This document shows positions 22,114-33,127 of a DNA stretch of 64,000 nucleotides, one piece after another (positions within the stretch are counted from its first letter, which is position 1; every line of letters starts with the position of its first letter). Made by a program: the position numbers and the translations under genes. Location: the NCBI GenBank assembly GCA_933207985.1, contig OW240912.1, positions 108,687,503 through 108,751,502 on the forward strand, read 5' to 3'. A model generated the notes under the pieces. The model was given only the letters and a program-made list of their open reading frames with translations. It did no database searches and was not told where the DNA came from. This DNA is from Pelobates cultripes. Taxonomy: Eukaryota; Chordata; Amphibia; Anura; Pelobatidae.

Positions 22114-23110
22114 TGTAGCGGAACGCCAATATAAAATCCACGAATTCCGCTGGTCCAGAAAGGAATCCACAGTCAAGCGCTGAAAACACCAAGGCAATAT
22201 CCCCAACCTCCCAATAACCGGACGAGACACAGTTTTGGGAGTCAACTGACAATCCTTTAATCGGCACGACAATTTATACAAGTCCCCATGCAAGGGGTTT
22301 CCTGAGTCCTTTCCCAGGGGCACTCCCAGAGGGGACTACATGGGGGACTTACAGTATAACATATTTCTCCCATCAGGCACTGCTGCACGAGAGGGATCAT
22401 CCTCCCAGAATGCACCGTAAAGGGGATTATCCCCTCGTGCAGCAGAACTGGCAATTCATATAAAAATACATAACTTTTAAAATATACGGTGGATTTACAC
22501 GAATGGACGTTCGGTAGTTAGCTGGGGTCTGGGCGCATCATTCGTGAGATTGCCGCTCAGATCCCAGCCAAAATAACCGAACGCCGCACAGAAAACACAT
22601 TTCTTTCAAAACCTACAAAAAGGACCGATTGCTTTTCGTGAACCTGGTCCTGAAACTCCCGAACGTCTGGGAGGCTCAGCGGTGTTCGTGCCGTCGAATA
22701 ACCATTGGTAATGGTATGCGTTCGACGACACGGACCCGCTGACGAACAAGGGATCCAAGATGGCCGACCGCCGCATGGTCGGTAGTCGAACGACGGCCAC
22801 CCAGGAGAGCCTCTAATAACCGATTGCAACAATGTTGCAATCGGTTAACTAGCGCCACACGCCTCTAAGTGTGTGGGCTATTTGAGGGTATCGCGTTCGG
22901 TTCACGAACGGCTTTCTAAAGTGCCGTTCGTGAAACGAAGGAAAATCCCCATACAAAACCGCCATTTGCATTCGGCGGAAACAGCAGTACAGGTAACACA
23001 GAAAATACATTAACATATACATAAGTATAAAGCGCATATCTCGCCCGACCTATTGGCAACCCTTAAAGGCCCAGTCTCTAGTTATTGTCCAAGTGGCTAG
23101 GTTTGCCACA
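22114..23110 (-). repeat. 5' LTR of the Gmr1-like element
   Basis: 997 bp and near-identical to 16531-17527. It should contain the promoter, although I see no single decisive TATA box. Confidence 0.93.
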
Positions 23111-23115
23111 GTGCA

Positions 23116-23893
23116 TATTTGGAGCGGGGCTGCAGCATCCAGAGCAGAGGTGAGGGTAGCATTATATGAGGAGATAGCCAGAGAGGGACAGGAGAAAGTG
23201 GGGTTAAATGGGTGTTTGGAATGGAGACCGGCTGAGTTGCTCAAGAGAATTCGGGTCATTCTGAGTTGAGGGGGTTAGGGGGCTCTCAAGAACAAATAAT
23301 AAGAGGTTGTGATCTGAGGGAGGAAAGGGAGTGTCGTGGAGCTTAGCGATAGTGCATGCATTAAAAAAAATATGATTGAGGTTATTGCCAGCTACATGTG
23401 TGGGAGTATTAGCTTACTGTAATAGACCAAGGGAGGAGGTAATAGAAAGGCGTTTGGAAGCTACTGAGGTCAGGGGTGGGTTAATGGGAATGTTGAAATC
23501 CCTGAGAACTAGGGAAGGGATATTATTTTAAAAGAAGTAGGGAATCCAAGCAGACAAATGGTCAAGGAACAGACTAGTGGAACCAGGAGGGGCGATAGAT
23601 AAGAGCTATGTTTGAACAGACAAATTGAGCGAATTTTAAAGCTGGAGAAAGATAGGGGAAGGGGGGGGGGGCAGAGTTTTAAAGGAGCAGTGTGATGAAA
23701 GCATACATTATACACCACCACCCTTACTGTCAGACTGTCTTGGGTTGTGGGTAAAGTGAAGACCACTAAAGGATAGTGAGACAGGGGTAGCAGTGTCAGA
23801 GGGAGAGAGCCATGTTTCTGTTAGTGCAACCAGGTTTAGTGAGTATGAGATAAATAGGTCATGGATGGAAGTTGATTTAACGATGCTGCACAC
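23116..23893 (-). pseudogene. L2 LINE endonuclease and linker, degraded
   Basis: The minus-strand 5' coding part of the same L2. The block 23893-23708 reads STSIHDLFIS and LNLVALTETWLSPSDTATPV, the start of an APE-type endonuclease. The block 23766-23509 continues it in another frame. The block 23259-23116 reads SSYNATLTSALDAAAP, the conserved stretch before RT, and stops where the LTR element enters. Frameshifts separate the blocks. Confidence 0.78.
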
Positions 23894-23929
23894 AGAGCGT
23901 GCATTCCAGGTGGATTAGTAGAGGAGGAA

Positions 23930-24262
23930 CCAGGGTTTGGAGAGACATCATTCATCTGCTGTGCCCTCTGTCATGTGCCAGAAATTCAGTGCTGAACTTT
24001 TGCACAGTGTTTTCTATGCATTTAGCCTCTGATCCGTGGTCAGTCTCAGAACTTGAAATTTAGAGATAATAATGGTCATATTTTCGGGGGCACATTAGGG
24101 GCTCTAACTCGGTCAGTCCACCCCTTCCAACGCCCCTGCAGCAGCCTCTGTTTGCCTGCTATAAATGACGAGTGGAACTACTCAAGTTGGAGGATAAACT
24201 TCTTGCCTAGCATGGGTTTATAGAGTAATATTAGAGCCATAGATCAGAATGCACATCTCTTA
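23930..24262 (-). repeat. L2 5' region, copy A
   Basis: A unique-looking 330-bp block upstream of the endonuclease that recurs as a partial direct copy at 39216-39430 and as an inverted copy at 40447-40812. All three share ATGTGCCAGAAATTCAGTG and the motif gcatttagcctctga. I read it as the L2 5' UTR. Confidence 0.7.
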
Positions 24263-24379
24263 TATATACAATCAGTGGTGTATCCTGGTTTTGTGCTGCC
24301 CTAGGCAGGACAAAACTCAGGCACCCCCCTCCCCCCGCGTCACCCCCACCCAACCCTTCCCCCCGCCCCACCTTCTAAA

Positions 24380-24533
24380 TACACACACACACACACAGTC
24401 AGACACATACACACACACACATACACAGTCAGAGACACACACACACTCACAAACACACACACAGTCAGAGTCAGACACAAACACAGACAGACACAAACAC
24501 ACACACACACAGTCAGACACAAACACACACAGT

Positions 24534-24591
<58 letters not shown>

Positions 24592-25092
24592 CACACAGTC
24601 AGACACAAACACACACAGTCAGACACACACACACACAGTCAGACACAAACACACACACACACAGTCATACACACACACAGTCAGACACAAACGCACACAC
24701 ACACAGTCACACACACACACACACACANNNNNNNNNNNNNNNNNNNNNNNNNNNNNNNNNNNNNNNNNNNNNNNNNNNNNNNNNNNNNNNNNNNNNNNNN
24801 NNNNNNNNNNNNNNNNNNNNNNNNNNNCACACACACACACACACACAGTCAGACACATACACAGACACAGTCAGACACAAACACACAAACACACACACAG
24901 TCAGACACAAACACACACACACAGTCATACACACACACACACAGTCAGACACAAACACACACACACACACAGTCAGACACAAACAAACACACACACAGTC
25001 ATACACACACACACAGTCAGACACATACACAGACACAGTCAGACACAAACACACACAAACACACAGTTAGACACAAACGCACACACACAGAT
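24380..25092. repeat. CA minisatellite
   Basis: Units such as ACACACACAGTCAGACACAA repeat irregularly on both sides of the gap. The long Thr/His frames across it are artefacts. Confidence 0.92.
24728..24827. other. Assembly gap (100 N)
   Basis: A run of 100 Ns inside the CA minisatellite; the true repeat length is unknown. Confidence 0.98.
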
Positions 25093-25912
25093 TAACTTTT
25101 TTTTAAAATTTAAATCCCCCCCCAACCTCCTTACCTTTGGGAGTGCTGGGGGGGAGGTCTCTCTCTCCCTGGTGGTCCAGTGGCTGCCGGTCGGGCGGGC
25201 GGCACTGGCAGGTGGGCGGCTGGCGAGGGAGCACTTCCTATGAGCTGTCTGAGTGAGGCTGGGAGCCGGAAGATGACGTCATATCCCGGCTCCCAGCCTC
25301 ACTGTGCGGCGCGCGAGGGAGCTGAGCAGACAGCTCATAGGAAGAGCTCCCTCGCCAGCCGCCTGCCTGCCAGCGCCGCCCGCCCGCCCGCTCGGGATGT
25401 CAGTTAGCCGCAAGGCTAACTAGGCATTTGCCCTGGGCATTTGGGGGGCCCCCTGAAAAATGCCGCCCAAGGCAAATGCCTTGTTTGCCTCGCGGCTAAT
25501 ACGTCCCTGTATACAATGCCGTGCAAAAGTATTCACCCCCCTTGACTTTTTACCTATTTTGTTAAATTACAGTCTTAAGTTCAATGTTTTATTAATCTGA
25601 ATTTTATGTGATGGATTAGAACACAATAGTCTAAGTTGGTGAAGTGAAATGAGAAAAATATATACATAAAAGTATTTTTTAGAAATAGAAAACAGGAAAT
25701 TGGCATGTGCATATGTTTTCACTCCCTTTGTTATGAAGCCCATAGAAAGCTCTGGCGCAACCAATTACCTTCAGAAGTCACATAATTAGTGAAATGATGT
25801 CCTGTGTGCAATCTAAGTGTCACATGATCTATCATTACACATACACACCTTTTCTGAAATGCCCCAGAGGCTGCAACGCCTAAGCAAGAGGCACCACTAA
25901 CCAAACACTGCC

Positions 25913-26984
<1,072 letters not shown>

Positions 26985-27132
26985 TAGATGGTATCAGCGT
27001 TAACAATGAGGAGGAGTCGTGGGGTCCTGCCCGCAGAGGTTTAAAGGTGACGTATGGCTACAACGAGGCCTGGGTGGGTATTATTTTTTTTTTTTTTTTT
27101 TGTGTTTTTGATTCATTGTGTGGAGGGATTAT

Positions 27133-30100
27133 TCAATTTGGGGAGGGAGCCGAGTGCCAGCTTTGCCATAGGAGAGTGTGTTTCGTCTGGCAGCCTTTCA
27201 GTCGGAATGCTAGACGTTCATGCTCGTAGGTCGATTGTACCCTATTGCTTACTTCCTGGATAGAAGGGGGGTCCGAACTCTTCCATCTGCTTGCAATACT
27301 GATTTTAGCTGCAAGGAGGATGTGGCACGCAACCACTTTGTGAGGAGAAAGTAATAAACCAGTGTAGATGTGTAGGAGGCAACACTCTGGGCGTGCGGGC
27401 AAATCTACCTGTGTGATTGATTTAGTCAGGTCTCTAACTTGTTGCCAGAACGTCGTCAGTGTGGGGCAACCCCAGAATATGTGAAGCAGTGTGCCCACCC
27501 CACTCTTGCACCTCCAGCATGTTGGTGACGTTGAATGATACATCTGAGCTAGGCGCGAGGGTACTAGGTACCATCTCATCAGTAGCTTACAGTAAGCCTC
27601 CTAGTGGGATAGACTGTGAGATGCCGCTCGAGTGATTTGGATAAACTGTAGCCACATAGGGAGGGGGAATTGGGCTGTCAGGTCAGTTTCCCACTGGAGC
27701 ATATACGGGTGTTTTAAACAGCTGTCCGCATCGTTTAGCGCGTTGTAGCACAGAGATAGGGGTTTGGTAGCCTGCTGTCGGGAGAGGCAGTTCCTGCCAA
27801 AGGTCGTTAATTGATCCGCCTCGCAGTACCGTATCCTTGTAGTGGTAAGAATATGTTTGATGCGTAAATATGTAAATATTTCCCTAGACGGCAGAGTGTA
27901 TTCTGTTTGCAACTCGGGGAATTGTTTAAAGCCCTGTGGTGTGAATAATGAGCCCACCGAGGTGATCCCTTTATCTATCCAAACTTTCAGTGGGAGATCG
28001 CTGGTCAGGTCGTTCAGTCGGGACAAGGGGGCGAAGAGGAGTGGGTGAGCATGCCCCATCAGGTCTTTCGCCCATCTGCTCCATCCGGACAACATGAATT
28101 TAGTGTTGGGCAGACCTTCCAAGGAAGGCTGTGGGTGACTACTTATGTTCCACAGACGGTGTGAGATCGTATCTGGGTGAAGGGTTGCATTTTCTAGGGG
28201 GAGCCATACTGGGGGGTTGGGGCGGGTAAGGACTTCCAGACCCTGGGCTAGTGCAGATGCTTTGTAGTATGTTTTTATATCAGGTGTACCTAGGCCTCCT
28301 TTATTAGGGGGGAGCCACGTGAGTCTGCGAGCTATTCTCGGGGGTTTTTTCTTCCAGATGTGGGAATTAAGAACGGATTGGAATTTCTTGAGGAGCGTGT
28401 CAGGAAGCGCAATAGGGAGGGTGCGGAAGAGATACAGTATATGCGGCAGTACCATCATTTTAATGGTCTGCACCCTACCCATCCAAGAGACCTCCAGTTC
28501 GTTCCATTTATCCAGCTGTGTTTGAAGCCTGGTCAGTAGTGGTAAATGGTTTTCCCGCGTGAGCCCAGCAGAGGAGGCTGTCAGGTTAATCCCCAGGTAT
28601 TTTAGGGACGTTTTTCTCCAGTCAAAGGGATATGCTGCTTTCAGTTTATTTATTAGTGAGGCCGTTAGTCCCATTGGGAGCACCTGGGTTTTGTTGGAGT
28701 TGTTTTTATAGTATGAGACCTGACTGTACTGTGTTAACAAAGACAGTAATGATGGTATGCATTGTGCAGGTTGTGTGAGAAAAAGCAGAATATCATCTGC
28801 GAATAAGGTCAGTTTTTGTATGCCTGCTGGTGTGTTGAGACCCTTTATCTCGGTGTGTCGTTTGATGTGACGGATGAGAGGCTCCAAGCAAAGGATGAAT
28901 AACGGGGGGACAGTGGGCACCCCTGCCTAGTGCCATTGCTAATTGAGAACGGTTCTGATAGGAACCCTGTGTTGAAGACCCTAGCGGAAGGGGCGCTATA
29001 TAGTGCCATGGTGGCCTCCATAAATGAACGCGGGAAACCCATCTTGTTGAGAGTCGCCTTTAAGTAGACCCAATTTAACCGGTCAAACGCCTTTTCGGCG
29101 TCGAGCCCTAGGACTGCTCCCTTTTGGTTACTGGATCTCGCCCAGCTAATCAAGTTCAGGCAGTGTCTGGTGTTGTCTCCGGCTTGCCTACCCGGGACAA
29201 ATCCCGCTTGTTCTGCGGATACTAATTCCGTGAGAAGGGGTTTGACCCGTAAGGCCAGGAGTTTGGCAAAGAGTTTGACGTCTGCGTTAAGGAGTGAGAT
29301 TGGCCTCAGATTCTCACATTTAGTGGGCGGTTTACCCGGTTTGGGAAGAGTGACAATATGTGCTTCTAACATTTCCTTTGGCATGGCTCCCTTTGCTTTA
29401 ATGTCGTTAAATAGTAATGTTAGGATAGGTGTCAGGATCTGTTCTAGTTTAATATAGTAGTAATTAGAGAAGCCATCAGGACCCGGAGCCTTGTGTTTCG
29501 GGAGGGACGCGATCGCTTTGGAAACCTCATCTTCCATGAATGGGCTGTCTAGGGCATCCCTTTGAGTTAGCGTTAATTGTGGGAGCTCGCTATCGTGGAG
29601 AAACTTGTCTATGGCTTCAGGCGTGGGTTGGGCCACTTCGGGGTCGTCTTTTAGGTTGTACAGTTTGGTATAGTATTTGGCTAACGCGTTTACTATGTCT
29701 GTGGGATTGTATATTTTGATGTTGTGTTGAGATTCAATGTAAGGAATCTTCGACTGAAGTCGTTGAATCTTTAATTTATTGGCCAGAAGTTTGCCTGCTT
29801 TGTTCCCTTGTATGTAGTATGTAGATTTAAGCGTTCTCATTTTTCTTTCTATAGCTTGTAGGGAGAGGACATTTAGTTCTGATTGCAGGCGGGCTATTGT
29901 TTTGGCTAATTGAGCGGAGGGCCTTTGTTTGTTCCCCTCTTCTGCCTTGGCCAGATCACGAGTCAACCGTAAAATCTCCTCGTTATATTTCCTTTTAGTG
30001 CGTGAGCCTATTTGTATCAAAGTGCCCCTTACGACAGATTTGTGAGCTGCCCATAGGGATTGTATAGAGATGTCATCAGACGTATTTTCCTCAAAGTAGA

Positions 30101-30903
30101 GGGATGCCGCCTTGCAAATAGTTTGCAAGGTGGCGGGAGTGTCCAGTAGGCCCTCGTTTAGCCTCCATTTGCCCCTTCCTCGGACTGGATATAAACTAGC
30201 AAAGGTGGCGGTGACAGGTGCGTGATCTGACCATGTCTGTAGCCCTATATCTACTGCAGCTATGTTAGATAGGGTCATTTTGTCGACTAATATTAAGTCA
30301 ATGCGTGAGTATGTCGAATGTATCGGGGAGAAGTAGGTATAGTCTCTACCTGTTGGGTACGTGTTGCGCCATGTATCGTATAGGTCTGATTCAAAGATGA
30401 GGTCAGACAGTGCTTTACAGTTTTTGCGGGCTACAGTCGTCGGGCGTTTGTCGAGGCTACGTTTGATATCTACCGAGGGGTCCAGACTGCAGTTGAAGTC
30501 GCCACACAGTATGACATGCCCCTGTTTCATGTTCTCTAGTTTTTTAAGTGCTCTACGTAAAAAGTTTGTTTGGCCATCGTTAGGGGCATACAGCGTTAAG
30601 GGTTCCTACTAATATTAAAAGACGCCCTGCTACGTCTGTGTGAGAACTGCTCTTTTGAAATACCCAATCTGCATGGAACAATATGGAGACCCCTTTAGTT
30701 TTGTTGGGGGAGTATGCATGGAAGGCCTGTGGATAGCGGTTGGTGTGAATTTTAGGGGGTTTTTGAGAGCACAAGTGGGTTTCTTGCAGGCATATCACTG
30801 CCGCTCTGGATTTGTGCATGTCCCTGATCGCTAGGCTGCGTTTGTGGGGGCTGTTCAGACCTTTAACATTCATGGAGAAAACCTTAAACTCATGTTGGGC
30901 CAT
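27133..30903 (-). pseudogene. L1 ORF2 (endonuclease, RT, C-terminal domain), copy A, broken
   Basis: Would nick target DNA and reverse-transcribe the element RNA. The minus-strand start MAQHEFKVFSMNVKGLNS at 30903 is an APE endonuclease. A 23-bp deletion near 30600, relative to copy B, shifts the frame. The next block (30530-28845) has ILCGDFNCSLD, KAPGPDGFSNYYY, SAEQAGFVPGRQAGDNTRH, LGLDAEKAFDRLNW and NGTRQGCPLS. A 1-bp deletion near 28905 shifts again before LTLFADDILLFL (28920-27601). An in-frame TAG at 27601-27603 precedes the conserved C-terminal block CWRCKSGVGTLLHIFWGCP (27579-27133). So there are two frameshifts and one nonsense codon, and the catalytic FADD is preserved. The domain order and CTD fit vertebrate L1 and Tx1-like elements. 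Confidence 0.9.
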
Positions 30904-31528
30904 AGGGACGGGGATCGGTACTCTTTAGCATGCGTGTACAGTGGCTGTGCCTCGTTGTCTCGGCATAATCAATTCCAATCGGAAACTCAGCGGACTTGAT
31001 GAGGTCCCTGTCTCGGTTGGGTATTAGGCGTGGAGACTGCTGGTAAATTATTGGAGGAGTCTGCACTCCAACTGTCCAAAGGAACTGTTGAAGCCGAATG
31101 TGTATGTAATGTGTTGGAAGCGGTACGGGGGGTAAACGAAATGGGAGACGGGAGGGAGGAAGGGCGGACATCGGGCAAGCCCGAGTAACTGGGGGAAAGC
31201 TGAACATATTACCTCTGCGTCCAGCAGAGCGTAGATCCGGAAACGTGTGGCGGGGGGCCACACAAACATCCGGCGTGGGGGACATGGTATAACTACCACC
31301 ATGGACTGGCCCTTGGTATCTGCTGCAACCTTTCCGAACTTGGGGGGACGCACCAGTTTTGTTTATTGTGTCCAGGCAGCTTATTATAGGGTGTCGAGTG
31401 TAGTGGGAGAGGGATTGAGTGCCCAGCATGCTGGCTAAACCTGCGCCGCGGGGACCTGGTTCACTGGCGGAGTTACCAATGTGTGCCCGGTGAGCCCCGG
31501 GCTGGCGCGGGTAGCTCATCCAGCCCAC
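30890..31528 (-). CDS. Unrecognised 212-codon ORF overlapping the ORF2 start, copy A
   Basis: A minus-strand ORF that ends at 30890 and overlaps the first 14 nt of ORF2 in another frame: the ATG of ORF2 precedes the TGA of this ORF. It is rich in Pro, Arg and Ser (for example PPSRLPFRLPPVPLPTH) and has no motif I recognise. The second copy (35857-36495) is also open over its full length with only a few substitutions, but both are recent duplicates, so that is weak evidence for coding. It may be chance. Confidence 0.25.
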   Translation of the reverse strand: MGWMSYPRQPGAHRAHIGNSASEPGPRGAGLASMLGTQSLSHYTRHPIISCLDTINKTGASPQVRKGCSRYQGPVHGGSYTMSPTPDVCVAPRHTFPDLRSAGRRGNMFSFPPVTRACPMSALPPSRLPFRLPPVPLPTHYIHIRLQQFLWTVGVQTPPIIYQQSPRLIPNRDRDLIKSAEFPIGIDYAETTRHSHCTRMLKSTDPRPYGPT

Positions 31529-31555
31529 TCACACCCGCAATAATTTGTGTGTCAC

Positions 31556-32570
31556 AAGGTGAGATAGACATAGCAATATATCGTACATAAACATATATCA
31601 ACAACAGTAGCATGAGGTCAGATGCAGGTGATATAGCCTCATAAGTGAAAACGGAGAGCGACCAAGGTCACCATTCATGCCACAGTAACTCATAGCAGCA
31701 ATGGTGGTCCAACTACCAGTGGGCCTAGTACCCAGAAGGGGTGTGGACGGGTGCCTGGGAGTCTCGTACATATACACCCAAGATCTAACATATCTGGGTT
31801 TAATAGCCGCTGTTTACAGAGGCGATGATGGGGGCTAATGGGGTTCGTATGCTCTGAGACGACACTTCCTACCCTTATATGGATGTTGAGTGGGGCCGTG
31901 GCGTCAAGAGTTACCAGTTAAGCCTCAGAGACTTACAAGCTATGGGTGGGTGGATGGACTTGAGCGAAAGAGCCGGCTCTGGCTAAACACGTGAGCCGAA
32001 CTTGGGTATCAGCTCTACTTTTTTTTTTTTTTTTAAACCATTTCTCTGTATACTACCAAATTATCATGGTGAGATTGACACAACAACATATCATTCAAAA
32101 ACATATATCAACAGCATTAGCATGAGGTCAGATACAGGAGAGATAGCCTCATAGGTGACATCGGAGCATGTCCAGGATTACCAGTCATGCCACCGTAAGC
32201 CACGGTAGCAATGGTGGACCAGATTGCCAGCGGGACTAGTGCCCAGATGGGGCGTGGTCGGGTGTCTGGGTGACTCGAAATATACATCTAATAGCTAACA
32301 TATCTGGGCTTAATAACGCTGTTTACAGAAGCGTTGATGGGGGCTAATGGGGTTCGTATGCTCTGAGACGACACGTCCTACTCTTATAAGGATGTTGAGT
32401 GAGGCCGTGACGTCAGGAACTACCAGCTATACCCCAGAGACTAACAAGCTATGAGTGGGTAAACGGGCTTGAGCGAGAGAACCGGCTCTGGCCAAACGTA
32501 TGGGCCTAACTTATATCAGCTCTTCTTTCTCTTTTTTTTTTTTTTTTGAAACCAACATGCTATGAACTGA
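31556..32570. repeat. Two roughly 510-bp tandem units between L1 ORF1 and ORF2, copy A
   Basis: The motif GCATGAGGTCAGATRCAGG recurs at 31610 and 32120, as do ggggctaatggggttcgtatgc-type blocks at about 31830 and 32342 and T-runs at 32018 and 32530. Each unit ends in a T-run on the plus strand (A-run on the coding strand). Such repeats could be internal promoter units (inference). Confidence 0.75.
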
Positions 32571-32681
32571 CAAATTATAACTCTGTGCTATGCAATAACA
32601 ATAGTCAGATTAGCAGACACAAATGATACTCAAGCGTCCGGCGATGAGGAGAGCTGCACCCTTCGAGATGGTCGAATAGGA

Positions 32682-33127
32682 TCAGTTCCTATGGAGAGAA
32701 GCCACGGGGTCTCCGGCCATCCTCCACTCCGGCCGTATTTTCGAAGGAGAGGTGCGAGCCGGGAAGGCCTGTCCTTGTGCGTGGTGTAGGCCCCATTCTT
32801 TCAACTTCGCCAGGCCTACCTCCGGTTCCAAGATTGGCACAGTTCTTTCGCCATACCACACCAGCAATTTTGTCGGGTAGCCCCAACGGTAAGAGATGTT
32901 ATTATTCCGGAGGGTTTTCGTCACGTCAACAAATTCCCTTCTCCTTGCCATCGCCGTCGCCGATAGGTCAGCGTAGATTTGGATGTGTTGGTACGGTTCC
33001 GGCAGACTGGAGAGCTTCCGTGCTGCGTTGAGAAGTTGCTCCTTCGCTTTGTAATAATGAAATCGGGCTATGGTGTCCCTGGGGGTATCTGCGGTGAGAC
33101 GGGCCAGTCTTGGGAGTCGATGAGCGC
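32682..33127 (-). pseudogene. L1 ORF1, C-terminal fragment, copy A
   Basis: It matches residues of the complete ORF1 at 37651-38096 nearly base for base and includes the conserved ARRREFVDVTKTLRNNNISY. The N-terminal half is missing because 33127 is the junction of the tandem duplication. Confidence 0.85.

Larger units (their letters stand above)
16531..23110 (-). mobile_element. Gmr1-like Ty3 LTR retrotransposon, apparently complete
   Basis: A 6.58-kb element with 997-bp LTRs, TG...CA ends and a 5-bp target duplication GTGCA (16526-16530 and 23111-23115). Coding runs on the minus strand, so the 5' LTR is 22114-23110. The region next to the 5' LTR on the minus strand reads TGGTGGCAAGCGACGGGA and starts with TGG as a tRNA primer site would. 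A purine-rich CTGGGGGAG lies just before the 3' LTR. One long Gag-Pol ORF fills the interior and there is no envelope gene. The LTRs differ at a single base by eye, so the insertion is recent. It interrupts the L2. Confidence 0.93.
12881..24262 (-). mobile_element. L2-type LINE, minus strand, interrupted by two elements and a small MITE
   Basis: Reading leftward: 5' region (24262-23930), endonuclease (23893-23510), a conserved linker (23259-23116), then after the interruptions RT (14830-13847) and C-terminal domain (13616-13184), ending in an (AAT)n tail at 12884-12917. The RT shows [13 protein letters not shown] and [10 protein letters not shown], typical of the L2/CR1 group. Insertions inside it are the hAT-like element 15104-16499, the LTR element 16531-23110 and the 80-bp MITE 14469-14548. 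Frame breaks in every part show that it is an old copy. Confidence 0.82.
24273..25509. mobile_element. Non-autonomous hAT-like element with CA minisatellite and gap
   Basis: The 8-bp target duplication TATACAAT occurs at 24265-24272 and 25510-25517. The termini CAGTGGTGTAT and (right end reversed) CAGGGACGTAT match in 8 of 11 positions. The interior is a CA minisatellite and a GC-rich block at 25140-25460. The right duplication overlaps the first bases of Tc1 element 2, so this element inserted at the very edge of that Tc1. Confidence 0.8.

Noticed and set aside
16531..23110. Endogenous retrovirus with envelope
   Set aside because: The ORF ends with RNase H 81 bp before the 3' LTR and no envelope-like ORF exists; domain order fits a Gmr1-like retrotransposon.
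24249..25070. 273-codon His/Thr-rich ORF across the Ns
   Set aside because: It is CA-repeat sequence and includes unknown bases.
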